The notes: a model not told the origin generated them from the letters alone. Positions 43,775 to 51,742 are shown, numbered from the stretch's first letter. The stretch is DNA of 64,000 nucleotides from Bacteroidales bacterium UBA4331 (GCA_002394395.1 DGTR01000004.1:401-64400); one strand, 5' to 3'. Program-made: numbers and translations.

Positions 43775-44155
43775 TTAGTTGTGCTGCTGATCCCATTCAG
43801 CACCACAAATCTTCCAGTAGTACGCCTTCATGGTTTTTGCGCCATCAGGGTCGTTCTTCTGGGCTCGGAAGTTCGCCTGGTCGGTGGTGAGCTTCGACAG
43901 GTCCGCCTTGCGGGCCTTGATCATCTGCGAGACCGCGGTAAAGCGGTTACGGATCTGAATCTCACGCTGACTCAACGGGCTGTTGCGTTTCACCGGTACG
44001 CGGAGATACAGACGGTTACACTTGTTAGAGGTGGTCGCAGCGGTACGGTGGGTCGCGAGCAACATCTTCTCGCAGCTGTGCTGACCGCTCTTACCGGGTT
44101 TTGCCAATGCGCCGGACACATGATCAATTCCGGCTGAATAAGTTACACTTGCCAT
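43775..44155 (-). CDS. Small basic island protein, paralogue 1 (126 aa)
   Basis: No named family is recognised. The stretch RLYLRVPVKRNSPLSQREIQ followed by IRNRFTAVSQMIKAR aligns with the other two island proteins (44947-45285, 45795-46067): an aromatic-basic strand, then a P-[ST]-x-x-Q segment and a KxRF[AT]x[VI] helix. Rich in Lys, Arg, Gln and Ser; no signal peptide or membrane segment. It is the last gene before the terminator, separated from the smalltalk-like gene by the 509-bp repeat element. A nucleic-acid or structural role is possible; nothing more can be said. Confidence 0.65.
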   Translation of the reverse strand: MASVTYSAGIDHVSGALAKPGKSGQHSCEKMLLATHRTAATTSNKCNRLYLRVPVKRNSPLSQREIQIRNRFTAVSQMIKARKADLSKLTTDQANFRAQKNDPDGAKTMKAYYWKICGAEWDQQHN

Positions 44156-44208
44156 AATAATTAAGGTTTTTAGGTTTGATTGAACAATAGGTTTGATCTT
44201 TTATTTAA

Positions 44209-44717
44209 CCGAAAATGCGGCGGTTTCGGCCTACGCGGCCTTGAGCGTAATCTTCTTAATTCGCGTATTCATGCGAGCATGATACGCGCCTTAATAATCT
44301 TCCTCTTGTCCGGCACTTGATAGTGCCGCCCTACCGCCTTACAAAAATGCGCTAACGCTTACAAAAATTCCAAAAATCCATGCGGCTCTACAACTTAGGT
44401 CGTCCTATTCTCTCCCCTATAGGGGGAGCCGGAGGGGGTCTATTTTCTTTATTTTTGTAAGGGCTGTAAGCCCGTATTTTTGTAAGCAGTCATTGTTGAG
44501 CCCTATCAAGGGTCTCAACGGCGGATTTGGTAGTTAGGGGGCGCTGCAAGCTCGCTTGTGAGCGCGCCCTAATTAGCCGGGGTCCCCGATGCATGCAAGC
44601 ATGCAGTGGGGAGTTGCGTAGCGCAATACGAAGCGTAATCGAGCAGTGTACTGCGAGTCACGCTAGTATTGTGGCAAGCAAGAGGCGCGTAGGCCAAAAT
44701 GACTGCGCATTTTCGAT
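44209..44717 (-). mobile_element. TIR-bounded 509-bp repeat element, copy 2 (MITE-like)
   Basis: Inverted ends CGAAAATGCG; the outer 14-15 bases of each end equal those of copy 1 in the opposite orientation. Shared interior blocks are those listed for copy 1. Between the blocks lie unrelated segments containing further palindromes, such as CCCCTATAGGGG and GGGCGCGCTCACAAGCGAGC. It is inserted between two cassette genes, 8 bases past the stop of the smalltalk-like gene, and fills 44156-44725. Confidence 0.75.
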
Positions 44718-44725
44718 TTACTCTC

Positions 44726-44926
44726 TTAATACTTCCGTGAGCCGTCGTACGATTCTACGGTTTTGGTTTGGATGACGACGGAGGTGTCGCCTTTCTGCCA
44801 TGCTTCCGAGCGGGTGGTGACGGTCCGCGTGACGTTGCAGGAACTCAGTCCCAAGCCTGCCGCCAATGCCGTCAACGCCGCAATCAGCACGGAGATCACC
44901 AGTTTCAGAATTTCTTTCTTAGTCAT
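44726..44926 (-). CDS. Smalltalk-like membrane peptide with extended tail (66 aa)
   Basis: MTKKEILKLVISVLIAALTA, then LAAGLGLSSC: one hydrophobic segment ending in a Cys, the pattern of the short smalltalk proteins of Bacteroides, which occur beside HU-like and amidase genes on accessory islands. This copy has an extra 35-residue polar tail (TTRSEAWQKGDTSVVIQTK). The Cys could be a lipidation site. Function unknown. It lies 20 bases after the 44947-45285 stop, across a GGGTTAG-type repeat. Confidence 0.65.
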   Translation of the reverse strand: MTKKEILKLVISVLIAALTALAAGLGLSSCNVTRTVTTRSEAWQKGDTSVVIQTKTVESYDGSRKY

Positions 44927-44928
44927 AG

Positions 44929-44952
44929 TGGGTTAGGGTTAAAGGGTTAACC
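44929..44952. repeat. GGGTTAG/GGGTTAA heptamer run
   Basis: Three telomere-like heptamers between two island genes. A related GTTAGGG/TTTAGGG pair lies at 45291-45309 just upstream of the next start codon. On the minus strand they read AACCCTAA, in the ribosome-binding region. Confidence 0.6.
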
Positions 44953-45285
44953 GTTGATGGGATCGCCGTTCTCGTCGTAGTTACCGTTGAGCTTGTGCAT
45001 CGCATAGCCGAACAAACTGCCGTACTTGTGCTGAGCCTTGTACTCGGCTTCCAGCTTCGCTTTCTCGGTCGGGTTTTCCAACACGGTGCGTACTGCCGCC
45101 TGCACCTTAGCGAAACGCTCTTTCGCCTTGATCTGAGCCGCACTCGGTTCTTTCGTACTCGGGTTACACAACTTGCCGGTCGTCACTTTGCCGGTCTGCT
45201 TGTTCGTGCGGAAATACACATCGCTGTGCTCGCACACTTTCTTTTTCATGCTCTCAATAAGAGCCATCGGCTTAATTTCTGCCAT
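44947..45285 (-). CDS. Small basic island protein, paralogue 2 (112 aa)
   Basis: No named family. DVYFRTNKQTGKVTTGKLCN, then KEPSAAQIKAKERFAKVQAA, is the best-preserved form of the motif shared by the three island paralogues. The C-terminal part (YGSLFGYAMHKLNGNYDENG) is unique. Basic N-terminal half, acidic end, no signal peptide. The gene has its own promoter 245 bases upstream and a long structured leader (see 45310-45530). Unknown function. Confidence 0.7.
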   Translation of the reverse strand: MAEIKPMALIESMKKKVCEHSDVYFRTNKQTGKVTTGKLCNPSTKEPSAAQIKAKERFAKVQAAVRTVLENPTEKAKLEAEYKAQHKYGSLFGYAMHKLNGNYDENGDPING

Positions 45286-45309
45286 TTTAGTTAGGGTTTA
45301 GGGTTGATA

Positions 45310-45530
45310 ATGTTGTTAAGCCGGCTGTCTTTCGGAATATCCCTTTCCGGTTCGCCGGGACTGAGGATTGGCGATAGACGCCCCGACTGACCGTTATCCT
45401 ATCTTTCCGAAAAGATTTCCCCGGGAGCCCCATCGGACGCTAGCGCTAGTGCGTCCGATGGGGAGAGGAGGAATTGAGACAATTATACAAGTTACGCAGT
45501 AACGCAGTCATTGATCTCCAATTCCGACGA
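45310..45530 (-). ncRNA. Structured 5' leader, candidate cis-regulatory RNA or small RNA
   Basis: From the promoter at 45531-45561 the transcript first meets a 36-nt near-perfect palindrome (45463-45428; arms CCCCATCGGACGC and GCGTCCGATGGGG). Next comes a domain closed by CTTTTCGGAA pairing with TTCCGAAAG (about 45416-45331). It contains inner stems GTCGGG/CCCGGC and GGCG/CGCC. The coding start is at 45285. Structure is predicted by eye; it matches no riboswitch class I recognise. Confidence 0.5.
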
Positions 45531-45561
45531 CAAAGGTACTGCTTTTTCGCGACTTGAGCAA
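45531..45561 (-). promoter_or_regulatory. Promoter of the 44947-45285 transcript
   Basis: Minus strand GTTGCTCAAG (-33, TTG from 45561) and TACCTTTG (-7, 45538-45531), 23 nt apart. Confidence 0.8.
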
Positions 45562-45595
45562 CTATTTCCCTTCGCAAACCTCATTGCGATGAGTT

Positions 45596-45814
45596 TTACG
45601 TGAGGTCGCAGCCGGCATAGTCGCTCAGGTCGATCACCTCGACCCGGTAGAGCCAGTCGCGCGCCTCCAAGGCATGCAGGTACTTGGCGCCGTACTTGCG
45701 GAATTTCTTCCATCCGTACAGGAGGATGTTCAGCCCCTCCACGCCGCCTTCCGCACACTCCACACGCGCCTCCAGCCGCGCGGCCAGCTCCGCTTTACTG
45801 ATTTTCTGCATCAT
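45596..45814 (-). CDS. Small hypothetical island protein (72 aa)
   Basis: Start taken at ATG 45814 (a second ATG is at 45811; the TTG at 45829 is rejected). MMQKISKAELAARLEARVEC, then GLNILLYGWKKFRKYGAKYL. Basic in the middle, acidic at the end (DLSDYAGCDL). No family recognised. It overlaps the 3' end of the 45795-46067 gene by 20 bases, so the two are translationally linked. Membership of the island cassette is the only context. Confidence 0.6.
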   Translation of the reverse strand: MMQKISKAELAARLEARVECAEGGVEGLNILLYGWKKFRKYGAKYLHALEARDWLYRVEVIDLSDYAGCDLT

Positions 45815-46067
45815 AGGCTTTCGTAGCAATTTTCCACAGTTGCTTTCTGCTTTTCTTGGAGCCTTCTGCCTTCATCCGTGCAACGATCCGGGCAATGGCG
45901 GCGAAACGCTGTTTGGCAGCGGTTTGTGCCTGTGTCGGGGCTTTGGTTGAACGATTAGGACAGCGTTGGACAAAAGTCTTGCCGTTGACGGTTTTGAAAT
46001 AGAACGGCGAATGGCCGTTAAGTTTGCCGCGTAAGCGGGCGATGGGGAGAATAAGTTCTACCTTCAT
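45795..46067 (-). CDS. Small basic island protein, paralogue 3 (90 aa)
   Basis: No named family. FYFKTVNGKTFVQRCPNRST, then KAPTQAQTAAKQRFAAIARI, aligns with the other two island paralogues over about 40 residues. Strongly basic (many Lys and Arg, few acidic residues), no signal peptide, so nucleic-acid binding is plausible but not shown. The ATG at 46067 is followed by overlapping 45596-45814. The upstream 283 bases hold hairpins and no clear promoter. Confidence 0.7.
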   Translation of the reverse strand: MKVELILPIARLRGKLNGHSPFYFKTVNGKTFVQRCPNRSTKAPTQAQTAAKQRFAAIARIVARMKAEGSKKSRKQLWKIATKAYDAENQ

Positions 46068-46100
46068 AAAAATTGGGTTTTAATTGTTAATACTATGGTT

Positions 46101-46342
46101 GTCGCAAAGATGCGACAAAAATGCACAGGGTTTGTAATGGGTCTCGGACGTTACGTAGTGGTAACGATGTGGTAACGTAAATGAGCCGTAAATAGGCCTC
46201 AAATAGGCAGTAATTAGGCTGTTATAGGGTGGATGTCGGATAACATCCGACCTAATGGACGATGTTTTTTGAGGGGTTGACAGGATGCCGTTGACGCCCT
46301 TAGTACGTACACATACCCCCCTATAGGGGGCGTATGTAGTAC
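46101..46342. repeat. Hairpin-rich segment, left bracket of the ATPase-RAYT-MmeI block
   Basis: Three inverted repeats lie in the 46068-46350 gap. GTCGC-AAAGAT-GCGAC (46101-46116) is followed by AAAAATGCACAG. GTCGGAT/ATCCGAC is at 46235-46251. A 41-nt inverted repeat (46302-46342) has the centre CCCCCTATAGGGGG. The first has a covarying partner at 51973-51990 with the same flank. Confidence 0.75.
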
Positions 46343-46350
46343 TAACGGGC

Positions 46351-47424
46351 TCAGGTATCCTCGTCAAAAAGTTGCTGTTGGCGTTGGATGGCATATAACC
46401 GACTACCGTTATTGAGGATCGTTTGAAGCAGGCCGCTATCTCGCGCTTCGGCTATTAGTTTTTCAGCAAAATGCACAGAACGGATATTGGCGGCATTCAT
46501 AATTTGAGACCGTAAATCATTCCATGTCAGCGAGTTATCTTTTAGTACCGATCCGAATAAGTGGGCCTTATCAATTTTGCCATCGGGGGTGAGGTATTCG
46601 GGGTTGAAGGAGGTTTTATCCTGCCTAAAGGCAGGAGCACTTGACGAAGGGGCGGTTTGGGGGATCTCGCAGGCGACGGGTAGGCCATCGGGCGTGAGGC
46701 AGAAGTCAATGCGGTTGGGCATGTCGTACTTACGCGTGGCGGTCTGCTTGACGGTGAAGATACGGGTGTCGGGGTTCTTGGAGCACTCGTAAGTTTCGAA
46801 ACTCTTGTTCTGCAGTTCCGTACCCAGTGCACCGCGCAGGGTCTTGTCCTCCACCGCTTTGTTCTGGTGGAGGACACAGACGATGCAGGTCTTGTATTCC
46901 GAGGCGATATAGAGCAGCTGGCCGATGAGTTTCTGCGCCTCCTCGTAGTTATTGATGTCTCCTACGACGTCTCTTATGCCGTCGAAAATGACGAGATCCG
47001 GCCGGCAGATAGAGATGGCGGCGACGACATGTAACATCCGATCCTGCCAGTTGACCGAACGGAGGTTGAATACGTGGTACTGCTCCTCGCTGGGCTGCTC
47101 TCCAATCATCGCTCCGATGCGGTCGCGGAGGATCTCACAGGTACTATCGGGGCTTTGCTCGGTATCTATCCAGAGAACACGTAAAGGTTTGTCACTCAGG
47201 CTTTTCAGCCCGATAAACGTCTGCCCGCTTGCTGCCGCCATGAGGAGGGAGTTGAGATAGGTCTTGCCGGACTTGGCTTTTCCGGTCACAGCTACCAACT
47301 CGCCCTTGGCGAAACAGGGCGTACCGTTCCAGGTGTAGAGGAACTCATGCGGCGGGATTTGTGAAGAGGCAGTAATCCGCAGTTGCGAAAGCTGCTCAAT
47401 AATCGTTAGTTCTTCCATTTTCAT
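46351..47424 (-). CDS. RepA-like RecA-fold (AAA) ATPase
   Basis: 357 residues. Walker A VTGKAKSGKTYL (about residues 46-57), Walker B PDLVIFDGIRDV near 140-150, then CIVCVLHQNKAVED and RGALGTELQNKS. This is the RepA/DnaB-like hexameric ATPase type found on mobile elements of Bacteroidetes, where it is thought to help replication or mobilisation. The C-terminal third (residues about 250-357) is unassigned. It overlaps the upstream HTH-like gene by 4 bases. A -7-like TACCTTTG at 47449-47442 lies inside that gene's 3' end but has no good -33. Confidence 0.82.
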   Translation of the reverse strand: MKMEELTIIEQLSQLRITASSQIPPHEFLYTWNGTPCFAKGELVAVTGKAKSGKTYLNSLLMAAASGQTFIGLKSLSDKPLRVLWIDTEQSPDSTCEILRDRIGAMIGEQPSEEQYHVFNLRSVNWQDRMLHVVAAISICRPDLVIFDGIRDVVGDINNYEEAQKLIGQLLYIASEYKTCIVCVLHQNKAVEDKTLRGALGTELQNKSFETYECSKNPDTRIFTVKQTATRKYDMPNRIDFCLTPDGLPVACEIPQTAPSSSAPAFRQDKTSFNPEYLTPDGKIDKAHLFGSVLKDNSLTWNDLRSQIMNAANIRSVHFAEKLIAEARDSGLLQTILNNGSRLYAIQRQQQLFDEDT

Positions 47425-47813
47425 AGTTTTTTATTTTGGTGCAAAGGTACTACTTTTTTTGGGGTTGGTAAATTCCATCGACCACAAAATGCATCCCACG
47501 AGAAATCCGGGGCATAGAGGTCCTTCTCGGCGAGGAGTTGGAAGGTGCGTTGACGTACCGCCTCATCGAAGCGATGGATGGATCGGAGCCGTCTGGAAAG
47601 GGTACGATAGTCCACCTCCCATCCGAGTTCGCGTGAGAGGATACGCGCCAGTTCGGGCTGGGATGTCCATGGTTGGTCAGGCCAGTGTTGATGCGTGATG
47701 GCCAGGACAGAGGATGAGTTACGGGCGTAAAACTCGATAGCGAGATTACGATAGGTGTTTCTGCGCTTCCGCGCCATTGGTGCCTGGGGTACAGGGCTTT
47801 GATTAATTTTCAT
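47421..47813 (-). CDS. Small basic HTH-like island protein (130 aa)
   Basis: ATG at 47813 is chosen; the ORF extension to 47960 runs through a promoter and terminator-like hairpin. The N-terminus is basic (MARKRRNTYRNLAIEFYARN). The segment SQPELARILSRELGWEVDYR followed by TLSRRLRSI has the helix-turn-helix look. No named family is recognised. It overlaps the ATPase gene by 4 bases, so it may be a regulator or accessory DNA-binding factor for it. Its leader contains the hairpin described at 47897-47928. Confidence 0.65.
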   Translation of the reverse strand: MKINQSPVPQAPMARKRRNTYRNLAIEFYARNSSSVLAITHQHWPDQPWTSQPELARILSRELGWEVDYRTLSRRLRSIHRFDEAVRQRTFQLLAEKDLYAPDFSWDAFCGRWNLPTPKKVVPLHQNKKL

Positions 47814-47896
47814 AAACCTTTGAGATTTATGCTTGGCTTTGTCAGTGAAGGCGCCTTCAACGCAGCTGCAAGCCTGCAAAACCTCGCGGGTTAAAC

Positions 47897-47928
47897 AAAA
47901 AAAAAACTCGATCTCCGAAGAAATCGAG
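47897..47928 (-). terminator. Promoter-proximal hairpin with T-run (attenuator-like)
   Basis: Minus strand: CTCGATTTC-TTCG-GAGATCGAG, a UUCG-type tetraloop stem starting about 2 nt after the -7 element, directly followed by a run of T (47906-47897). It has the form of an intrinsic terminator placed at the very start of the transcript. Confidence 0.7.
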
Positions 47929-47930
47929 TG

Positions 47931-47961
47931 CAAAGGTACTACTTTTTTTTGAAATAGCAAA
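47931..47961 (-). promoter_or_regulatory. Promoter of the HTH-like and ATPase genes
   Basis: Minus strand CTTTTGCTATTTC (-33) and TACCTTTG (-7, 47938-47931), 23 nt apart. Confidence 0.8.
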
Positions 47962-47972
47962 AGACACTATTT

Positions 47973-48971
47973 TCATGCCCCTATTGCAGGAGGATCAGAT
48001 AGGCTACAAATCTCCTCCGCCATCTGGTTCATCGCTACGCATTCGGGGCGGGTGACATGGCGTTTGGAGGGATCGTACTCCCAGGGGGAGAGGATTAGCA
48101 CGCGCCCGGCTGCGACGGCATCGAACAAGCCGGTACTCGGCTTGTAATAATCGCGGAAGCCGTTATCCGCGATATAGATGATCGGATGCTCCTCCGCAAG
48201 GAGAACGACCATCACCTCTTTCTCCTTATCGGAGATGAACGGCGAGACCATCACCGCCCCTTTTCTCGCCGCTAACACACAGCCGTTCATATAGTCGCGG
48301 AGGCGGGAGCCATCGCCATGCACCGCCTCCTCCACCATCGTCCTGCGGACATGGACAGGCGCGTATCGGGCGGCTTGGAGCAAGGCGGCGTTGCCGATGC
48401 CGCGGTAGGTACGGCCGGCTATCTCGATACCCTCCTGCACGCGGAAGAAGCCCGGCATGAGGCGCTTAGTAGCGAGGCGCTGGGGATTCATATCCAAATA
48501 GCGGATAGTGGCGGGGAGCTGGCGGCGTTGCCCCATTGGGCGGACGAAGGGCATCTCGGTGAAGACTCTTTCTTGGAGGTTTTGCCGAATAGTATTCGGC
48601 GTAATAGAAGAAAGGGGGATTGTATCTGCGGCTTTTTTTGCTCCTTGCCAAAAGCCGCGTACAGCCGACAAGATGCCTTTAGGCATCTTTCTTTTTACAT
48701 ACCAGATAGCATGCAGATGGTCAGGCATGAGGCAATAATGGAGAATCTGGATCTCCGGATGATAAACGGAAACCTGCCGCTGACAATCCAAGAGCGCTTT
48801 GCCTAAAGGTAGAATATCCACCCTCGCTTGCTTGGGGTCGTTATCCGGAATGACGAGTGAGCCAAGCACCGGCTGACGGCTGGTGACCGTCAGCGTGACA
48901 TGATAGATACCGATTCCCCGCCATGCGGTTCCAGGTTCTTGCCATTGCCATGTGTCATGAGGGGCTGACAT
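47973..48971 (-). CDS. REP-associated tyrosine transposase (RAYT), IS200-like HUH fold
   Basis: 332 residues from ATG 48971. GIYHVTLTVTSRQPVLGSL opens the Y1 transposase fold. The HUH-type pair is H85 and H87 in LMPDHLHAIWYV, and the likely catalytic Tyr158 lies in RYLDMNPQR, as in RAYT proteins. RAYTs cut single-stranded DNA at REP hairpins and are usually single-copy chromosomal genes. The C-terminal 130 residues are an extension with no recognised domain. The ATG overlaps the stop of the MmeI-like gene (TAATG), a very tight coupling. Starting at 49016 would create a 46-base overlap and is less likely. Confidence 0.82.
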   Translation of the reverse strand: MSAPHDTWQWQEPGTAWRGIGIYHVTLTVTSRQPVLGSLVIPDNDPKQARVDILPLGKALLDCQRQVSVYHPEIQILHYCLMPDHLHAIWYVKRKMPKGILSAVRGFWQGAKKAADTIPLSSITPNTIRQNLQERVFTEMPFVRPMGQRRQLPATIRYLDMNPQRLATKRLMPGFFRVQEGIEIAGRTYRGIGNAALLQAARYAPVHVRRTMVEEAVHGDGSRLRDYMNGCVLAARKGAVMVSPFISDKEKEVMVVLLAEEHPIIYIADNGFRDYYKPSTGLFDAVAAGRVLILSPWEYDPSKRHVTRPECVAMNQMAEEICSLSDPPAIGA

Positions 48972-51742
48972 TACTTCGTCAAAGCTTGGTACATCTTGAA
49001 CAACTCTGCGACGCACTCGGATTCGGTCATCTTGGTAGAGAAGCCATAAGCAGCCATGACTGCACGGTCGTTCTCTTGGTGGGCGCGGCGTAGTTCGGGC
49101 GGCATGGTGACTTCATCGTAGAGGTCAGCCAAAGAGCAATCCGGATATTTGGCACGTGCATCGAGGATGGCTTGGGCGGTTTGCTCAATACGGGCTTTCT
49201 GTTCCTCTGTCGGCTGACACCACGGGAATGTATTATAAACGATAGTGTTACTATAACGGTAACGCATTTCAAGACGTCCACAGACTACACGCATCCAAGC
49301 ATTGTGAACATTAGATGTCAAGACGCCAAAATGGAAGAGAGACGCATTTGGAACAATATTTGCGGAATCATTACAGATAATATCAGCTGATACGTATCCT
49401 ATTGGAATATATCTTCTCTTTTCTGAAGAATGACGAGGGAATATTAAATAGTCTGTTTGCGGTTGGCGGCACTCCATGAACCGTGTGGGATAGTCCGCAA
49501 ACTTTCTTGTCGCCTCTTTGGAACTACTTAATCTCATCTCCCTTACCTTGGCAATTCGCTCCATAATTAGAGGGCAACGCCTCAAATCAGCAGGGCTTGC
49601 ATCCACTAACCAAAGGCAATAACGCAATTTATTGTTGATATAATCTTCCGCTCCAACCATCCTTTTAATAAATTGTTTTGAGTTTGGGTCCCTTTTGATA
49701 AATTCATCGTACTCATTCTCCTCAATAATTAAATGTCCACCATCTGTAGGTTTGCTGCCATAAATCATCTCCGGCACGTTACAGAGGGGTTTGGAACGGC
49801 TGTCTATCCATGTATCGGGGGCATCTATGAGATATGCGTTGATGTTGGATGCTTGGAGGGTTTGGGCGTCGGAAAGGTAGATGGTCTTCGCTTTTGTATC
49901 TGCTTTGGAGAATCCAATAATAACGCAATGCACATGTGCTTTGATGTCCGCTTCGGAATCCCAACGGAACGTACGATAGGCAAAATCTATATGAATACCG
50001 AAACGGTCAAAGAGAGGCTTCCAAATCGCTGCTACTTGCTCGCCTTGTGTAATAGAGTTGGTAGATACGAGCGCTGCACGGATTACAGGATTCGTATACA
50101 TAAGTTGCGCCGCTTTCCAATACCATGCAGCAACATAATCTATTTTCCCTGCTGTTTTATATGGTTTTCCTTTCTCGTCCACATAGATAGAAAGCATTTC
50201 TTCCTTTTGCTCTTTAGACTGGAGACTATAGCCTACAAACGGCGGATTACCCATGATATAGTTGAGTTTGTCCGGTGCAATGACTTCTGCCCAGTCGATG
50301 CGGAGGGCGTTTCCTTCGTGGATGTAAGCGTTGGTTTTGAGCGGCAGGAAATCAATCGCCCGTCCTGCGATAGCAGAAGTCTCTTTGAGGGTTTGGCTCT
50401 CGGCTATCCAAAGGGCGGTCTTGGCGACCGTACAAGCGAAATCGTTGATCTCAATGCCGTAGAACTGGGAGATATTGACTTTGATGAGGATGTCGAAGGT
50501 GAGGATGTTCTCTCCTCCGAACATGGCTTGTATCACTTTGTTCTCCAAACGACGAAGCGACAAGAATGTTTCCGTGAGGAAGTTACCACTACCGCAGGCA
50601 GGATCGAAGAACGTGAGGGAAGCGAGTTTGTCTTGGAACGCCGCAAGGGCTTGTTTCCGTGGAGCTGCTTGTTTCATCTCCTGAATCTTGCCGAACTCGT
50701 CTTTGAGTTCGTCCAAGAAAAGCTGGTCAATGACCTTGTGGATATTCTCGATACTCGTATAGTGCATACCACCCGAACGGCGCGTCTCAGGGTTCAGCGT
50801 GCTCTCAAAGACCGCGCCGAAGATAGTAGGCGAGATTTCCGACCAATCGAAATCGGCAGAAGCATCTTCCAAAAGGAGTTGCTTGAGTTCGTCGGTGAAC
50901 TGCGGAATCTCTATCGTCTTATCCGAGAACAAACCACCGTTGACATAGGGGAAGGCTGCCAGATCGTCCTCCAAGTATTTATCTCGTTCGGCAAGCGGCG
51001 TATCGAGGACGGCAAAGAGATCCACCAGCGCACGGCGAAGTTTCTGCGCAGGATATGCTTTGAGGTAGTCATGGAAAGAGGTGCGGCTGTTGAACAGGCC
51101 TGCGTCCTCGGCATAAAGACAGAAGACCAGACGGACACAGAGGATATTGAGGCTGCGGAGCGTTTCTGGGTCGTCGGCACCGTACTGCTCTAATAACTTA
51201 TCGTAGATGACGCCAACCAGATTACCGGCTTTGACGGAGACTTCCATTTCGCGTTTGAGGTGCTCGTTGCCTTCATCGACAAGGAACTGGAGACGGTAGT
51301 ATTCTTTCTCGAGGTCTTTGAGCAAAATCTTCTGCGGTTCTCCGTTAGGTTGCTCCATATCATAGACCCAAAACTCCGCGAAATTACAGGTCACGATCCA
51401 CCGCGGACGCTGACTATAGGGCAGTTCGGCAGCATAGCGTTTGGCTTGCTGGAAAGGATTGAGGACAGAGCCGTCGGACTGCTTGATACCTTCGGCGAGG
51501 TTCTTGCCGAGCGACTTTTGCTCTATCATCACTTTGGTGGTCGGGATGAAGCCGTCGATGAAAGAGGTGTGGTCGAGTTTGACTTGGTGCTCGTAGATGA
51601 TGAAGGTCTCCGGGTGCTCGATGCCGAAGACTTGGTTGAGGAGCGTGGTCCAGAAAATCTGGCTCTCGCCTTTCTCGTAGCCTTTGCCCTCCCAATGGGC
51701 GGCAAACTCTTTCGCTGCTTGCTGTTGTTGGATAGTATTCAT
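48971..51742 (-). CDS. MmeI-like Type IIL/IIG restriction-modification enzyme
   Basis: 923 residues in one chain. The N-terminal PD-(D/E)XK nuclease has D63 and E74-Q-K76 in TSFIDGFIPTTKVMIEQKS. A helical connector follows, then the N6-adenine methyltransferase with motif I FFDPACGSGNF near 380 and motif IV YIMGNPPF near 498. Next are a target recognition domain (about 620-860) and a C-terminal helical part. Such enzymes methylate one strand and cut at a fixed distance. The recognition site is not predictable by eye. Own promoter 150 bases upstream; translationally coupled to the RAYT downstream. All catalytic residues are intact. Confidence 0.9.
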   Translation of the reverse strand: MNTIQQQQAAKEFAAHWEGKGYEKGESQIFWTTLLNQVFGIEHPETFIIYEHQVKLDHTSFIDGFIPTTKVMIEQKSLGKNLAEGIKQSDGSVLNPFQQAKRYAAELPYSQRPRWIVTCNFAEFWVYDMEQPNGEPQKILLKDLEKEYYRLQFLVDEGNEHLKREMEVSVKAGNLVGVIYDKLLEQYGADDPETLRSLNILCVRLVFCLYAEDAGLFNSRTSFHDYLKAYPAQKLRRALVDLFAVLDTPLAERDKYLEDDLAAFPYVNGGLFSDKTIEIPQFTDELKQLLLEDASADFDWSEISPTIFGAVFESTLNPETRRSGGMHYTSIENIHKVIDQLFLDELKDEFGKIQEMKQAAPRKQALAAFQDKLASLTFFDPACGSGNFLTETFLSLRRLENKVIQAMFGGENILTFDILIKVNISQFYGIEINDFACTVAKTALWIAESQTLKETSAIAGRAIDFLPLKTNAYIHEGNALRIDWAEVIAPDKLNYIMGNPPFVGYSLQSKEQKEEMLSIYVDEKGKPYKTAGKIDYVAAWYWKAAQLMYTNPVIRAALVSTNSITQGEQVAAIWKPLFDRFGIHIDFAYRTFRWDSEADIKAHVHCVIIGFSKADTKAKTIYLSDAQTLQASNINAYLIDAPDTWIDSRSKPLCNVPEMIYGSKPTDGGHLIIEENEYDEFIKRDPNSKQFIKRMVGAEDYINNKLRYCLWLVDASPADLRRCPLIMERIAKVREMRLSSSKEATRKFADYPTRFMECRQPQTDYLIFPRHSSEKRRYIPIGYVSADIICNDSANIVPNASLFHFGVLTSNVHNAWMRVVCGRLEMRYRYSNTIVYNTFPWCQPTEEQKARIEQTAQAILDARAKYPDCSLADLYDEVTMPPELRRAHQENDRAVMAAYGFSTKMTESECVAELFKMYQALTK

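Noticed and set aside
44929..45309. Telomere-like GGGTTAG repeats
   Set aside because: Only two or three units each, positioned as gene leaders inside a chromosome; they fit the general short-repeat class.
47421..47960. Repeated KKVVPLH peptide at both ends of the long 179-codon frame
   Set aside because: Both copies are the promoter sequence GTAGTACCTTTGCA read as codons, not a protein repeat; the N-terminal copy lies upstream of the chosen start at 47813.
49733..51193. 486-codon open frame antisense to the MmeI-like gene
   Set aside because: It lies wholly opposite a gene with intact nuclease and methyltransferase motifs, has no promoter or recognisable domain, and its composition mirrors the sense codons.
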